Positions 40,701-49,447 of a DNA stretch of 64,000 bases are shown one piece after another. The notes beneath the pieces are model-generated. The model saw only the letters and a list, made by a program, of their open reading frames with translations, had not been told where the DNA came from and did no database searches. The DNA is taken from contig OX352773.1 of NCBI GenBank assembly GCA_947095535.1, positions 33,749,398-33,813,397 of the forward strand, written 5' to 3'. Source of the DNA: Poecilobothrus nobilitatus. Its lineage: Eukaryota > Arthropoda > Insecta > Diptera > Dolichopodidae. Position 1 is the first letter of the stretch; each line of letters starts with the position of its first letter. Position numbers and translations under genes: made by a program.

Positions 40701-43700
40701 ATTAAAAACTTTTAAAATTTGATTATATTATTTTTTTTTTATTTGCTTTTAATATGTTTTTTTTTTTTAATGTTACAGGGTGATAAACTTTCATACATAG
40801 AAAGTGAATTAGAAGCTTTAGAACGTGAACAAGAAGCAATTGATCAAAAAGCTAGTTCCTTAGAAAAAAAATTACGTGATGTGATGGGTGATGGAAATTC
40901 AAGTAATAAAAATTATTCAAAATATTTTTTAAAATTATTACGTCGTGGTAGTAATAGTGGTGGTGGTGGTGGTGGTAGTGGTAGTTCTGGTTGTGTTAAA
41001 TTAAAATTTAGTAATACTAATAATGATAATAGTAATAGTTTAAGTAATTTTGAATATGATGATAGTATAGATGTTGATATCGATAATTATGATTCGGATG
41101 ATGAAGATGAAGATGAATATGGTAGTAGTTATCATACTGCTAGAAATAGTCGTGCATCAATATTTGATGAATATTCTAGTAATAATGATTCTATATTTTC
41201 AAATAGACGTCGTAAATCAAGAAGTCGTTCAAAATGTGGTCAGTAGAAATTTAAAATTCAAACAATCAAAAAAAAAAAAAAAACTGAAAACAGAACTTAA
41301 CTGCAATTATTTATTGTTAATGAATTGATAAATGCATTTTGACGCGCTTGATTTTTTTTGCAATAACATTTTTTTGTTTTTTTTTTTTGGAAGACAAATT
41401 AAACAAACTTGCAGCAATAATTTAAAATTTTGCTTCTTAAAAACAAAAAAAAATTTGTTTAAAATTTTAAAATAATTTTAATTGAATTTTGAAAATTTTC
41501 ATAGACAGAATGAATTTCAATTTGTAATTAATTAATAAAAGATAAAAATTAATCGAAAAGAGGAAATTCAGATTGTGACTTTTTATAGAAGTATTTTTCC
41601 AAAACAAACTTATTTTCTTTTTCTATCTATCTATTTATCTATATCTATCTCTTTCCAAGTTAAATATATTTTAATTTCTCATACATTTGAATTTCTTTTT
41701 ATTTGAAGAAATAAATGTAATGTTGCCGATACATTATTAAACTTTGTTTAAAACATAGCACATAGCGAAAAAATCAAATTTATATTTTTATGTGGGCGTG
41801 GCTTTGGCTGTTGATTGAATGTTTTGTGTATGGGCAAATTAAACAATTGAATGAAATTTATTGTCATTTTCAAAAAAGTTTTGCAGCGGCGAGAAAATAT
41901 TATTAATTAATAATTTTTTAATGGCTGTTATCAATAATGAAACATGGAGGGAATGTTTCAAAATATATAGACACTGTACAGAGCTCTCATAAATCATAAT
42001 TGATTACTCATAATTATAACAGTTAATATTTATTTTTCTTAATTGTTTTTACGGAATCATTAAAAATATTTGACGGGAAATGTTTACATTTAAAGAAAAA
42101 AATTATCAACATGTTGTAATCATGGTATTAAACAAAGGTTAATAAAATATAGGTCGCATTATAATTACAATTAGTTATTTATTCTGTCAGTAGTTTTTCG
42201 TTTTTTTTTTTAAATATTAACAAATCATAAAAAATATGAGCTTTTGCTTTTTAATTTTATATAAAATTAATTATTATTAGAATTGCTTAACAAACAATAA
42301 AAATTAATTAAAAATGAAATCTTTAAGAACAAAATTTAAAAAATTAAAAATCGAATTAATTTAAAATATGGTTTTCTTAAAGATTTTATCACATTTTTAT
42401 AATATTAATTTAATTTATTTATTATTAAAGTAATTAATATTATTAATTTTCTAACTGTAAAAATTCTTTATTTTTAAATTTATCCACTTCGAAAGTTTAT
42501 TCATAAGTTTATTATAAGTAGAGTTAAAAACAAAAAACCACACAAAGAACGTGCTAAAGATTTTTATGTTTCAGAATTTTTACATAATATGTAGTTTTTA
42601 AGTAGCGCGATTTTTTTTATTTTATTTATTTTTATTACTTTGTAAATTAAACACTTGTCTTAATTTTCACTTAATTTACATTTATTATCATCACTTATAA
42701 TTGTGTTAAAATCATTTCATTAACCATAGGTTTATATCAAAAATGGTCTTAACTTACGATTTAATATGTTTAAAAACAGTTAATACAAATCGTTTTTATT
42801 GAAACAGAACGTAAAGTGTTACAAATTTCATTTTGTAGCATGAAAATTGTAACATTAAATTAAAAATGAAAAAAAAAAAAATGCATCGAATCAATTTATG
42901 TGCTGCCATATAAGAATTTTGGTGTAAATTTTTCTTGTTTTGAATTTATTTTTTTTATTTTCAGTTGAAACATAAAAGAATAAAATAAAATAAATTTGTT
43001 ATTCTAAAATATTTTGCATTAAATACTTTACAATTTCAAGTTAAAATTAAAATTAAAATTAAAATTAACCTTTAAAATTATAAAAACAAAAAAAAAAGAA
43101 ATTAAAATCTCACTTAAATTTATTTAAAATAAATTGTAATTCTTCAAAATACAAATTTAAACACTTGACTGTTTTGAGATTTTGAAAACCTTTGTGGTGT
43201 TTATTTTTCATTTATGAAAATTAGATTTTTAATATTAGTTACTAAAAGTAGCGAAAAAATTTAAAAAAGTGGTGTTGGAATTTTACATGTCGTTTTTTAA
43301 AAATACTGTAACAATATGTTTAAAACAAATTACTTGGCCAACCCTGTTTGAAATCTTGGCCAACCCTATTTGAATAAATTTCGAAGTAAGTAAAATATTT
43401 TGGATCCAAGTTAACTTAGTGGCTGGTTACTATTAACTGATATTTTTCCAAATTGAATCGTTAGTTAAGACACGTTCAAATTTAAAAATAATAATATTAA
43501 AATTGGTTTATCGTTTTTGAAGATATAAATATAGAATTTCTATTAAAAATGGGCTATCATTAGTATTGTTTGAAAATAAAAAACTAAATAAAAAAAGGAT
43601 TAAGGATTAATTTTATATTTACAAAATATTCATTCATTTTACATTATCATACCATCTTGTAGTGTTAATTGTAAATAATAATTATACTTTATTTTATTTT

Positions 43701-45138
43701 GGGCCTTTTTTTCTCAGATTTCTATTGTAATCGCTTTAAATTGTTGGGGGGTTGTTTTTAAGTGCGCTTTCTAGAATGTACCTATTATACATATACATAT
43801 GTAAAATTTCTTTAAACACTATTCATTGGTAACTTGGTCAACGAGCTAAATTCTAATTAAATTATTTTAAAAGATATTTTAATAATTTAAAAATTTCGAA
43901 TTGGTGTGTCTATTTTCAAAACTATTTATTTCTTAGTACATATGTATATGTCTTGGAATTTAGCTCAAATAATTAATAACACAAAAACAAAAAAAGAAGA
44001 TACAAATTATTTAATTAAAAGATTTTAGGTGAATTTTCGATTAAACATTGACAAATTAAAATATTGAATTCAATTTTTAGCTATTTTCTCCAATGGAAAA
44101 TTGATGATGGTAAATACTGGAAATGAATTTGACGAGAGAGATTATATAGGTATTATTGAACTGTTTATCTTATTTACAACATTCTACATATTATAAGCTT
44201 AATAGATTCAACATTTTTAAAAAAAAAGAATAGAAATAAAAATCTTCTATATATAATTTGCTAGACTATTATGAAATTTTTAAAAAATTGTTGTTTTTAA
44301 TTTAGAAACTCGATCTTGGTAATTTTTAGGTTGATTTAAAAATATGATTCACTAATTAGAAAATATCTTAAGGGTCGTGTAGAACAAATTCACTTGTAAT
44401 TTTTTTTCTTAGTGAGCAATGAAATCGCAATTTTTAATTTAATTTAAGTGAATTTATTTTTGAATAAAATTTTATATAAAAATTATTTTTATAACTCAAT
44501 AATTTTTTGAACTAATCACTAAAAAAAATTAAATTTTATTTATTTATTTTTTTTTTTCAATTAATTATTTACTATAAAATATTTAATTTGTATTTATTTT
44601 AAATTTATATTTTATTTGTATTAAAAATAGAAGAGGAAGAAACAGAGGAACAACTTTTATCTCAATGGTTTACATTGGTTAATAAAAAGAATGCATTATT
44701 AAGAAGGCAAATGCAATTGAATATTTTGTAAGAAAATTTAAAATTTAATTCATTTAAAATAATTTAATAATTTTTTGTTAATTATTTATTAATAAATAAT
44801 TTTAGAGAACAAGAAAATGATTTAGAACGTAAATATGAATTACTAAATCAAGAATTACGTGCAGCATTATCTGTTGAAGATTGGCGAAAATCTGAAGCAC
44901 AACGCAAACGTGAAGAATTATTACTTGAAGAATTAGTGGAAATTGTTAATAAACGTGATCAATTGGTGCAAAATTTACATAGTCAAGAAATAGCGTATGT
45001 CTTTAAATTTTAAAATATTAATAAAAATTTTCTAAAAAAAAATCATTTCATATTTTCAGAATTGAAGATGATGACAAAATTGAAAGGGAGTTGGAAAATG
45101 TAGATATTAGTGGAAAAGATAAATGTATTTTACAGTAA
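19773..45138 (+). CDS. Ehbp1: Ehbp1: EH domain-binding protein 1 homologue, 12 exons, N-terminus missing
   Basis: Twelve exons join in phase: 19773-19980, 36062-36243, 36337-36536, 36616-37441, 37517-37719, 37885-38489, 39385-39480, 40264-40671, 40779-40902, 44631-44727, 44806-44994 and 45060-45138. They total 3,217 bp, i.e. 1,071 whole codons plus one split base and the stop. All introns are GT-AG. Domain order: N-terminal C2-type (NT-C2) domain in exons 1-2, CH domain over exons 4-5, long Gln/Asn/Gly-rich linker, bMERB coiled region in exons 9-12, and terminal CILQ. In the EHBP1 family these parts bind membrane, actin and Rab8/10-type GTPases and act in endosomal recycling and exocytosis (established knowledge; identification by recalled similarity). 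The first base completes a codon begun upstream, consistent with a Trp codon before RPTN. The exon(s) encoding the start are not in this window. No NPF motif is seen, but one DPF is. Confidence 0.93.
20486..20756 (+). mobile_element. tRNA-derived SINE, family C, full length with target-site duplications
   Basis: The head reads CCAGCCATTGGTGCAGTGGT TGACGCACCGC, an A-box region, with a B-box at TCGGGTTCGATTCCCGGCTG. The body ends GGCATATTTATGTAGCACGG TACC, and the 3' tail is (TAAA)n. It is flanked by TATATAGAG at 20486-20494 and 20748-20756. Head and body differ from families A and B, except that the ATTTATGTRGCA motif near the 3' end is also in family A (ATTTATGTGGCA). That shared tail may be what one LINE reverse transcriptase recognises. 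Confidence 0.9.
20757..23114. other. intronic AT-rich stretch
   Basis: No exon is recognised. A slightly more complex part at 21820-21960 contains CTACTCTTTCTAAAAGAGTG G, a small hairpin, and repeated GTAGTTG-like words. It may be an old repeat. Confidence 0.45.
23115..23850. mobile_element. pogo/Tigger-like DNA transposon remnant (non-autonomous)
   Basis: The left end TA-CAGTAAACCTACAG and right end GGGTTTACTA form short inverted termini (AGTAAACC shared) beginning CAGTA after a TA, as in the pogo/Tigger group of Tc1-mariner elements. Subterminal TATAACGCGA occurs twice at 23150-23173, and ACGCGGGCTTTTCTAGGAAC near 23801 is in the right arm. The interior 23280-23540 is more complex than the surroundings but has stops in every frame. 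No transposase could be read. Class is assigned by end sequence recalled, not searched. Confidence 0.5.
24597..24660. repeat. perfect 18-bp inverted repeat (hairpin)
   Basis: TACATTCAACCAATATTG at 24597-24614 is the exact reverse complement of CAATATTGGTTGAATGTA at 24643-24660, with a 28-bp loop that itself repeats GGTTGAATAATGAATGTAAC. It could be a short foldback element or a structured RNA in the intron; no family is recognised. Confidence 0.8.
24661..27515. other. intronic AT-rich stretch
   Basis: Nothing coding. It holds the small palindrome ACCGCAATTATTGCGGT (24944-24960) and a near-palindromic TAGGTACATACGTACCTA at about 26247. Confidence 0.45.
27516..27695 (+). mobile_element. tRNA-derived SINE, family A, near full length
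   Basis: Starts GGGGCCTTGGTGGCCTAGTG, B-box GGGTTCAAATCCCACACACG, hairpin segment GTCGTTAGAG...CTTACGAC, then GCCACGCCTATACAGGAAAG and ATTTATGTGGCAGAG with an A tail. It is closely similar to the copy at 9652 with about the same length, and carries an extra TACGCTGTAAACATCGAG before the B-box. Target-site duplications are not clear. Confidence 0.9.
27696..29335. other. intronic AT-rich stretch
   Basis: No feature recognised. Confidence 0.5.
29336..29785 (-). mobile_element. SINE family B, antisense copy 3, expanded
   Basis: On the minus strand the head is CTGGGACCGCGGTAGCAAAA TGATTAAACAAATGGCTTATTAA. The body (forward 29345-29480) shares ACnTGTAGGATAnnnnAATATTA, CGGCTATTAAGGTCATTATA and AATCTAATACTATT with the copy at 17216-17477. 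The spacing between head and body is longer than in the other copies (29490-29740), with a T-rich insertion. Confidence 0.65.
29786..33735. other. intronic AT-rich stretch
   Basis: TA microsatellites near 29311-29335, 30379-30392 and 30625-30642. Tandem TGATAACATTACTTATAA units at about 32672-32720. A moderately complex, unrecognised segment at 31010-31300. No exon recognised. Confidence 0.45.
31903..31934. repeat. 32-bp near-perfect palindrome
   Basis: ATACTGTAAACTGCAT is followed directly by ATGCAATTTACAGTAT; the two 16-bp arms are complementary with one mismatch and no loop. Confidence 0.75.
33740..34313. mobile_element. MITE with TTAA target duplication (piggyBac-type)
   Basis: The element is flanked by TTAA at 33740-33743 and 34310-34313. 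The left end GCCCTTATTACACGATACAA C and the reverse complement of the right end CGCCTCATTTCACGATACAA C agree at 17 of 21 positions, with ATTnCACGATACAAC strongest. TTAA duplications are the hallmark of piggyBac-group transposons. The length of about 570 bp and lack of a transposase make it non-autonomous. The minus-strand ORF at 34001-34249 is inside the element and shows no transposase motif. Confidence 0.7.
34696..34747. repeat. (TA)n microsatellite
   Basis: About 25 uninterrupted TA/AT units, the longest pure dinucleotide run in the window. Confidence 0.95.
35270..35580. other. GC-richer unrecognised island in the Ehbp1 intron
   Basis: The segment is visibly less AT-biased than its surroundings (e.g. 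GAAGAACCGGACGATCTATC, TTAACCGCCCGTAGTTGATT). Each frame carries several stops, and no motif of a transposase, reverse transcriptase or known exon is seen. It could be a decayed element or a conserved non-coding element. Confidence 0.35.
36062..36243 (+). CDS. Ehbp1: Ehbp1 visible exon 2: NT-C2 domain, second part
   Basis: Reads [40 protein letters not shown], then [20 protein letters not shown]. The INMRKYAS and [12 protein letters not shown] blocks are family signatures. It begins in phase 0 after TTTTCAG and ends after two bases of a Thr codon at donor GTAAGT. Confidence 0.95.
36337..36536 (+). CDS. Ehbp1: Ehbp1 visible exon 3: post-C2 acidic segment
   Basis: Continues [12 protein letters not shown], completing the conserved REGKATDEDMQS string, then an acidic stretch [20 protein letters not shown] and [15 protein letters not shown]. 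It ends one base into a Val codon at GTAATT (36537). Without splicing the frame stops three codons on, which supports the donor. Confidence 0.92.
36616..37441 (+). CDS. Ehbp1: Ehbp1 visible exon 4: low-complexity linker and first half of CH domain
   Basis: After AATAG the frame gives [13 protein letters not shown], His/Gln- and Asn/Thr-rich sequence, then from about 37297 the calponin homology domain: [40 protein letters not shown]. The W-x-NG-x-AF-x-x-I-x-H-x-x-P-D/DL core is typical of type-2 CH domains in actin-binding proteins. The exon ends at donor GTAAGT with a split Val codon. Confidence 0.95.
37517..37719 (+). CDS. Ehbp1: Ehbp1 visible exon 5: second half of CH domain
   Basis: Reads [35 protein letters not shown], then [26 protein letters not shown]. 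This is the conserved CH C-terminal half (N-C-x-x-AF...LGIPR-ll-P-DM...PDKL-vMTYL-Q-rahF). The donor GTAAGG is at 37720, one base into a Gly codon. Confidence 0.95.
37885..38489 (+). CDS. Ehbp1: Ehbp1 visible exon 6: linker with polyGly, polyGln and DPF motif
   Basis: Starts with [20 protein letters not shown], whose (V/I)GNY(K/E)TD string is conserved after the CH domain. It continues with a five-Gly run from a GGT repeat (about 38020-38035), a CAA repeat coding seven or more Gln (about 38180-38203), and Asn-rich tracts. [13 protein letters not shown] near 38333-38360 is a DPF-type endocytic adaptor motif followed by acid residues. It ends in phase 0 at GTAAGT. Confidence 0.92.
39385..39480 (+). 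CDS. Ehbp1: Ehbp1 visible exon 7: short helical exon
   Basis: Thirty-two codons, [32 protein letters not shown], phase 0 on both sides (acceptor TTCTAG, donor GTAAGT). RHKEMSEKA resembles the conserved charged helix of EHBP1 proteins. Because its length is a multiple of three with phase 0 borders, it could be skipped without a frameshift. Confidence 0.88.
40264..40671 (+). CDS. Ehbp1: Ehbp1 visible exon 8: basic helix and Ser/Pro-rich linker
   Basis: [20 protein letters not shown] continues the charged helix, followed by repeated SP motifs ([49 protein letters not shown]) that look like proline-directed phosphorylation sites. Phase 0 on both sides (acceptor TTGTTAG, donor GTATGT). The minus-strand ORF at 40250-40495 is its antisense shadow. 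Confidence 0.92.
40779..40902 (+). CDS. Ehbp1: Ehbp1 visible exon 9: start of bMERB domain, short form
   Basis: [40 protein letters not shown] is the first helix of the bMERB (DUF3585) Rab-binding domain. The proposed donor GTAATA at 40903 leaves one base, which joins the AA of the next exon as a Lys codon. It gives ...[20 protein letters not shown], a linker length close to that recalled for family members. Confidence 0.85.
40779..41246 (+). CDS. Ehbp1: Ehbp1 exon 9, extended form with acidic/Ser-Arg segment
   Basis: The frame stays open past the 40903 donor for over 110 codons: [16 protein letters not shown], a GGT-encoded polyGly, Asn/Ser tracts, [20 protein letters not shown] and [18 protein letters not shown], then TAG at 41244. 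Codon use and lack of stops in such AT-rich DNA argue it is coding. It may be an alternative C-terminus (possible poly-A signals AATAAA near 41708), or an exon extension: a GTCAGT at 41239 leaves phase 1, like the 40903 donor, and could splice to 44631. Which is used cannot be decided from sequence. Confidence 0.6.
   Translation, partial: GDKLSYIESELEALEREQEAIDQKASSLEKKLRDVMGDGNSSNKNYSKYFLKLLRRGSNSGGGGGGSGSSGCVKLKFSNTNNDNSNSLSNFEYDDSIDVDIDNYDSDDEDEDEYGSSYHTARNSRASIFDEYSSNNDSIFSNRRRKSRSRSKCGQ
40903..44630 (+). other. Ehbp1: Ehbp1 3.7-kb intron (or alternative exon extension plus intron)
   Basis: Beyond 41246 nothing coding is seen. Contents include a 22-bp tandem repeat at 43333-43376 (CTTGGCCAACCCTGTTTGAA AT, then the same with one change near its middle) and an (AAATTA)n run near 43043-43070. 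Confidence 0.75.
44631..44727 (+). CDS. Ehbp1: Ehbp1 visible exon 10: bMERB, second segment
   Basis: [31 protein letters not shown]. The [13 protein letters not shown] motif is the most conserved part of the bMERB domain. Acceptor AAAATAG, donor GTAAGA at 44728 with two bases of a Leu codon left. Confidence 0.94.
44806..44994 (+). CDS. Ehbp1: Ehbp1 visible exon 11: bMERB, third segment
   Basis: [40 protein letters not shown], then [23 protein letters not shown]. The EDW-x-K and EEL-x-x-(I/L)VNKRD-x-LV motifs are conserved. Acceptor TTTTAG, donor GTATGT at 44995. Confidence 0.95.
45060..45138 (+). CDS. Ehbp1: Ehbp1 last exon with CaaX box
   Basis: [25 protein letters not shown], stop TAA at 45136-45138. 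The terminal Cys-Ile-Leu-Gln fits the CaaX prenylation motif; Gln at the last position favours farnesylation by known enzyme preference, and vertebrate EHBP1 ends with a comparable CaaX (recalled). The extended exon-9 form, if it ends at 41244, would lack it. Confidence 0.93.
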
Positions 45139-48100
45139 AATTACATAAATTTAATATAAATTATATTTTAAACGTAACTGTATTTGAAATTTATGACTGG
45201 CTACAATTCTACTTTCTAAATAATAAAAACGAAAATTTTGAATATTTTTAATTAAAAAGTCAACTTTATGGAAAATTACAAATCACTGTGCGTATTATAT
45301 ACTTCGAAATGCTGAATTTTATTTTATTTTTTTTGTTGGGTTTTAAAGAAATGCTAGATTTATTATAAAAATAAAAAAAATAAACATACACTTATTTTAG
45401 TAGGATTCTTAAATATAAATTAATATTTTCTCTATATATTTCGCTATATCACTTTAAATTTGAAAAATTATATATAAGAAACAAAAAAGAAATTATTAGA
45501 TTATTTATGATTTATTTTAATGAATTTCTTTTTTTTTTTTTTTTTTTAATTTTTCATATCACAAGCATTACTGTTAGAAAACTGGCTGACTGTAAACTAA
45601 ATATGACTTATTAGAACTAAAGTAATTAATCTGTGATTAAAAAATGTGTTAAATAAACGGTATAAACATTAAAAACAAAAAAATAATCTTTTATTCGTTT
45701 CAATAATTCGCATCATTCATAGTAATATTAGACTTCCTCAATTCATCTTTGTCTTGAATTCTAATTTTGTTTGTTCAAATTCTAAAATACTATAAAATAA
45801 AATTTAATAAATATTACTAATTATTAAATATTTTAGTTCAATTAAGTCAAAATTAGACTTGAAAGCCATTGTCTTATCAAAAACAAAGAAATTTAAATGT
45901 TTCTGTTCATGTCTAAAATTATAATATATAAAAAAAAAAAAAAAAAATTCATACCTTAGAGATAATTCTGAAAAAAATTTTCTGACAAAAAAATTAGCTA
46001 AAAAAAAATTAATTCAAAATTAAATTAAAATATTTTTGGAATTAAAAAAAAAAAAAAAAAGAAAAAAAAAAGCAAACATATATGAAAATAATAATAATTT
46101 AAATAAAAAAAAAATTAAATGTAAAAAAAAAAAAAGTGAAAATTACGTCCGTTAGAATTTAAGAAAACAAACTTTGACGATATCTAATATTTTATTTATT
46201 TATTTTTTTATTTTTAAATTTTGAACAGAAATTTCCAAATTTTCAAAAATTGTAATCAATATATTTTACATTTAATCAAATTTTAATTTTAAATTAATTA
46301 ATTTCCATACTCCTTTAGTGCCATTGTGAATTGATATTTTTTGTATTTATGTTTCAATATTTAAATTATAGTTATTATAATGCTAAATGCTTATAGTTAT
46401 TAAAATGGTAAAAAAAAATGTATTAACTTTTAAAAAAGAATTTCTTTTTCTAATATTTTTTCTTTCTATTGTAATGTTGAAAACATAAAAACAATAAAAA
46501 GAAACAATTTAAATATAAATCTTAAAAATATTAATCAAAAAAAAAAAATAGAGTTGTGTTCAATAGGTGTTCATTTATCCAGAAATTCATATAACAGTTT
46601 TTTTTTTATTGGCGCTTTCGGAGTGATACATATTTTAAAACAAGAACTGATTGTTCAGTTTAATCAAATTGACTTTTTTAAAATCAACTCCGAAATTAAA
46701 ATTACAATGTTTTTTCATATATATTTGTATATGTTTGTGTTAAATGTAATTTTATATGTATTTCTGATTGATTCTGTTTCTAGTTTAAATATTAAATTAA
46801 TTTTTAATATTTTCTTAACACCTGTATGATATATATATGCATGATGATGTAAACTAAACAATGCTAGAATATTTTGTTGAGACAATTTTTAAGCAATCGG
46901 AGATTACAAAAATTACAAATTTATTCAATAATTAAAAAAAATGTGAATAATATGTGCTTCGAGTTTTTCTCGTAATTTTTAAGTATTCATTTATTGTTTT
47001 TGTTTTTTGGGAAAAAGACAAAATGGCTTGTATGTCATTTTTTTTTTCTTTTTTGAATTACTTTTGAGAAATTTTTCATTAGCAAAAAAAGGAAGAAAAC
47101 TAAAAAAAATTCCGAACTTATTCTTAAATTTTTTTAAATACGAACAAATTAATTTTATTTCATTTTTGAAAAAGCTTTAAAAAAAAAAACTAAATTTTTA
47201 ATTATTTTAAGTTTAATAATTAATATTAATATTTTTTTTATTTATATGTAAACCGTTTAATAAAATTAAAAAAAAAAAAAAAAAAAAACGATAAATATTT
47301 TTTTGTGAATAATTTATATAAATAAATTATAAAGATATAAATTTTATAATAATATTATAAACAAATGAATAAAATTAAAATTTAAAAAACGTATAGCTTA
47401 TATTGTAACATAATATTAAATATTACTTTTAATTTAAATAATTTTGTTTTAGAAATATTTTAAATATAATTTTTATTTTAAAAAACAAATGTAAATTATT
47501 TTTTTTTTTATGTTTTGCGTCTAGGAAATCATTTTGGTTGCATGATTCATGTACTTGATTAGTAATTAGTGAAATGCTCGACTTGACTTAAGGTTATTTT
47601 TTTTTTAAAATATATTTTAGAAAATTTAATAGTAACTATGAAGTTCCTTAGTTTAAAGAATTAATTTAGTTTTGTATAAACAGAGTAAAATGATTCTTAG
47701 CTGACGGATACAATTTTTATTGTAAAATTCTCAACATAACTAATAAATAAAAAATAACTAATAAATAAAAAAAAAAGGAGAGTCCTGTAACTTTTATCTT
47801 AATTTTTGATCAAATCTGAAATGTTGTAAATGCTTTGTTAATTTAAAAGTATTATTATTGTATGAGAAAAGCTTGTTAGCAAGACATGATGGCGACTGAC
47901 TTTAAAAATGTTATATCAAATAAAAAATCAAGCCTTTTTCTTTTTAAGAAATTAAATATATGATGTTAGGTTTCACAAGTTAGTTACTTTAGAAATAAAT
48001 ATTGAAATTAAAATCAATTTGAAATATTGCTACACCTTTATTTTTCAAATTAATTTTCGGTTGGTCAAGTTCAAAAATTTACTAATTTAAATATATTCTT

Positions 48101-49374
48101 TAAATAGCTTTGTAATTTATATTTAAATTCAAAAAATAAAAATAAAAATAAAATAAAATAATTTTAATTTTTATTTAATAAAAAAAAACTTAACTAAATC
48201 AAAAAAAATGAAAACTTATAAAATTGAATGAGTTACTTATATATTAAATTTATTGTTTTTTATAAAAATATATTTTTCTTTAAAAATTAATAAATTAAAA
48301 CAGTATTTGGACCCTTTTTTTACTATTAGATATCCTTTTAAAAAATTTAATTTTTGGTTTAATTTTCAAATAAAATAAAATATAAATTAAAAAAAAAAAA
48401 TGTAATCACTTATTTTGATGAAAAGAAAAACTATAGTCAAAGTAAATAAAAAATATTATAATATGTATTCCAAAAGAACATATAGTTGGGAAAAAAAATA
48501 TAATATGAAAAGAAGAAAATAAAATAATTCGAAAAAAAGTAATATTTTTTTTTTATTTAATTTGAAACTAGTGGGAGATTTTTTTCAGAAAGATAACAGC
48601 TAAGTAAAAACCTATCAAAGGGACCCAATTGTTTGTTTTAACCATTTAATTAAGAAAACAATAATGTTTAATAAACCATTAAATTTGCAGTACACTTGGA
48701 CAATATTGTCCTATATTAAACAAACTACATAATCAAAAATTAGAAGAAAAAGTAAACGTCAAGTTTACAAACTGAAATGATTGTTTGCAACAGTTTTTTC
48801 TACTAAATATAGATATCAGTTTCACTTATGGTAAGTAACATTAATTTTAGTTATAGAAATGTTTACAGGTAAATTAATATTTTCCAGTTACCTAATCAAA
48901 TAAAAGACACAAATAAGTTGATACTTCCATCTACGAAGTAAACTCAATAAATCACATAATAATAAGAAATAGAGAGTCCTGTGAGGAGAAAAATCGATAT
49001 TATTATTCAAATGATAATACTAAATACTAAACAATGAGATATTATTAGTATATGCCACGTGTTATATATTTAATATTAATATTATGTAGGGTTAATATTA
49101 TTATAGTCGGAAGAGGTAAATAAACGGTGTCAGGTGTAAAAAAAAATAAGGGAAAATAATTAATTAAAAATATGTTAAATATTTTAAATTTTATTACAAA
49201 AAAAAAAAGCGAAAAATTATGTAAAGATTAGCTCTTTTTAATTAATTAATTACATTAGCTTTATATTATATTTAATAGATCTGTTAAAATGAAAGAAAAT
49301 ATGAATTTATTTGATTATTAGAAATTGTGAGAAATACCTCACTTGGAATTATGGAAGGATTAAGATCGTGAAAA
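45139..49374. other. Ehbp1 3' UTR and intergenic AT-rich stretch
   Basis: Candidate poly-A signals AATAAA lie at about 45224 and 45651. The rest is AT-rich with poly-A runs at 45930-46080 and 47267-47290. The ORF at 46554-46829 is hydrophobic, lacks any family motif and is judged chance. Confidence 0.5.
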
Positions 49375-49447
49375 TATGAGAATGGTTCAAAAATGAGAGT
49401 TTTCGATTGAAAGGCTGACGAATTAACCATTATGTCATTGGTCAGAT
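49375..49447 (-). mobile_element. degenerate tRNA-like SINE head
   Basis: On the minus strand: CTGACCAATGACATAATGGT TAATTCGTCAGCC, an A-box-like region, then TTTCAATCG, and TTTTTGAACCATT, a worn B-box. Layout resembles tRNA-derived SINE heads and the sequence at 5445-5520. No tail is recognised. Confidence 0.4.

Noticed and set aside
41071..41328. ORF of 85 codons, + strand, other frame
   Set aside because: Shadow of the extended Ehbp1 exon 9 (ATG/GAT repeats read in another frame).
46554..46829. ORF of 91 codons
   Set aside because: Hydrophobic Phe/Ile/Leu-rich chance frame in AT-rich DNA; no splice or domain support.
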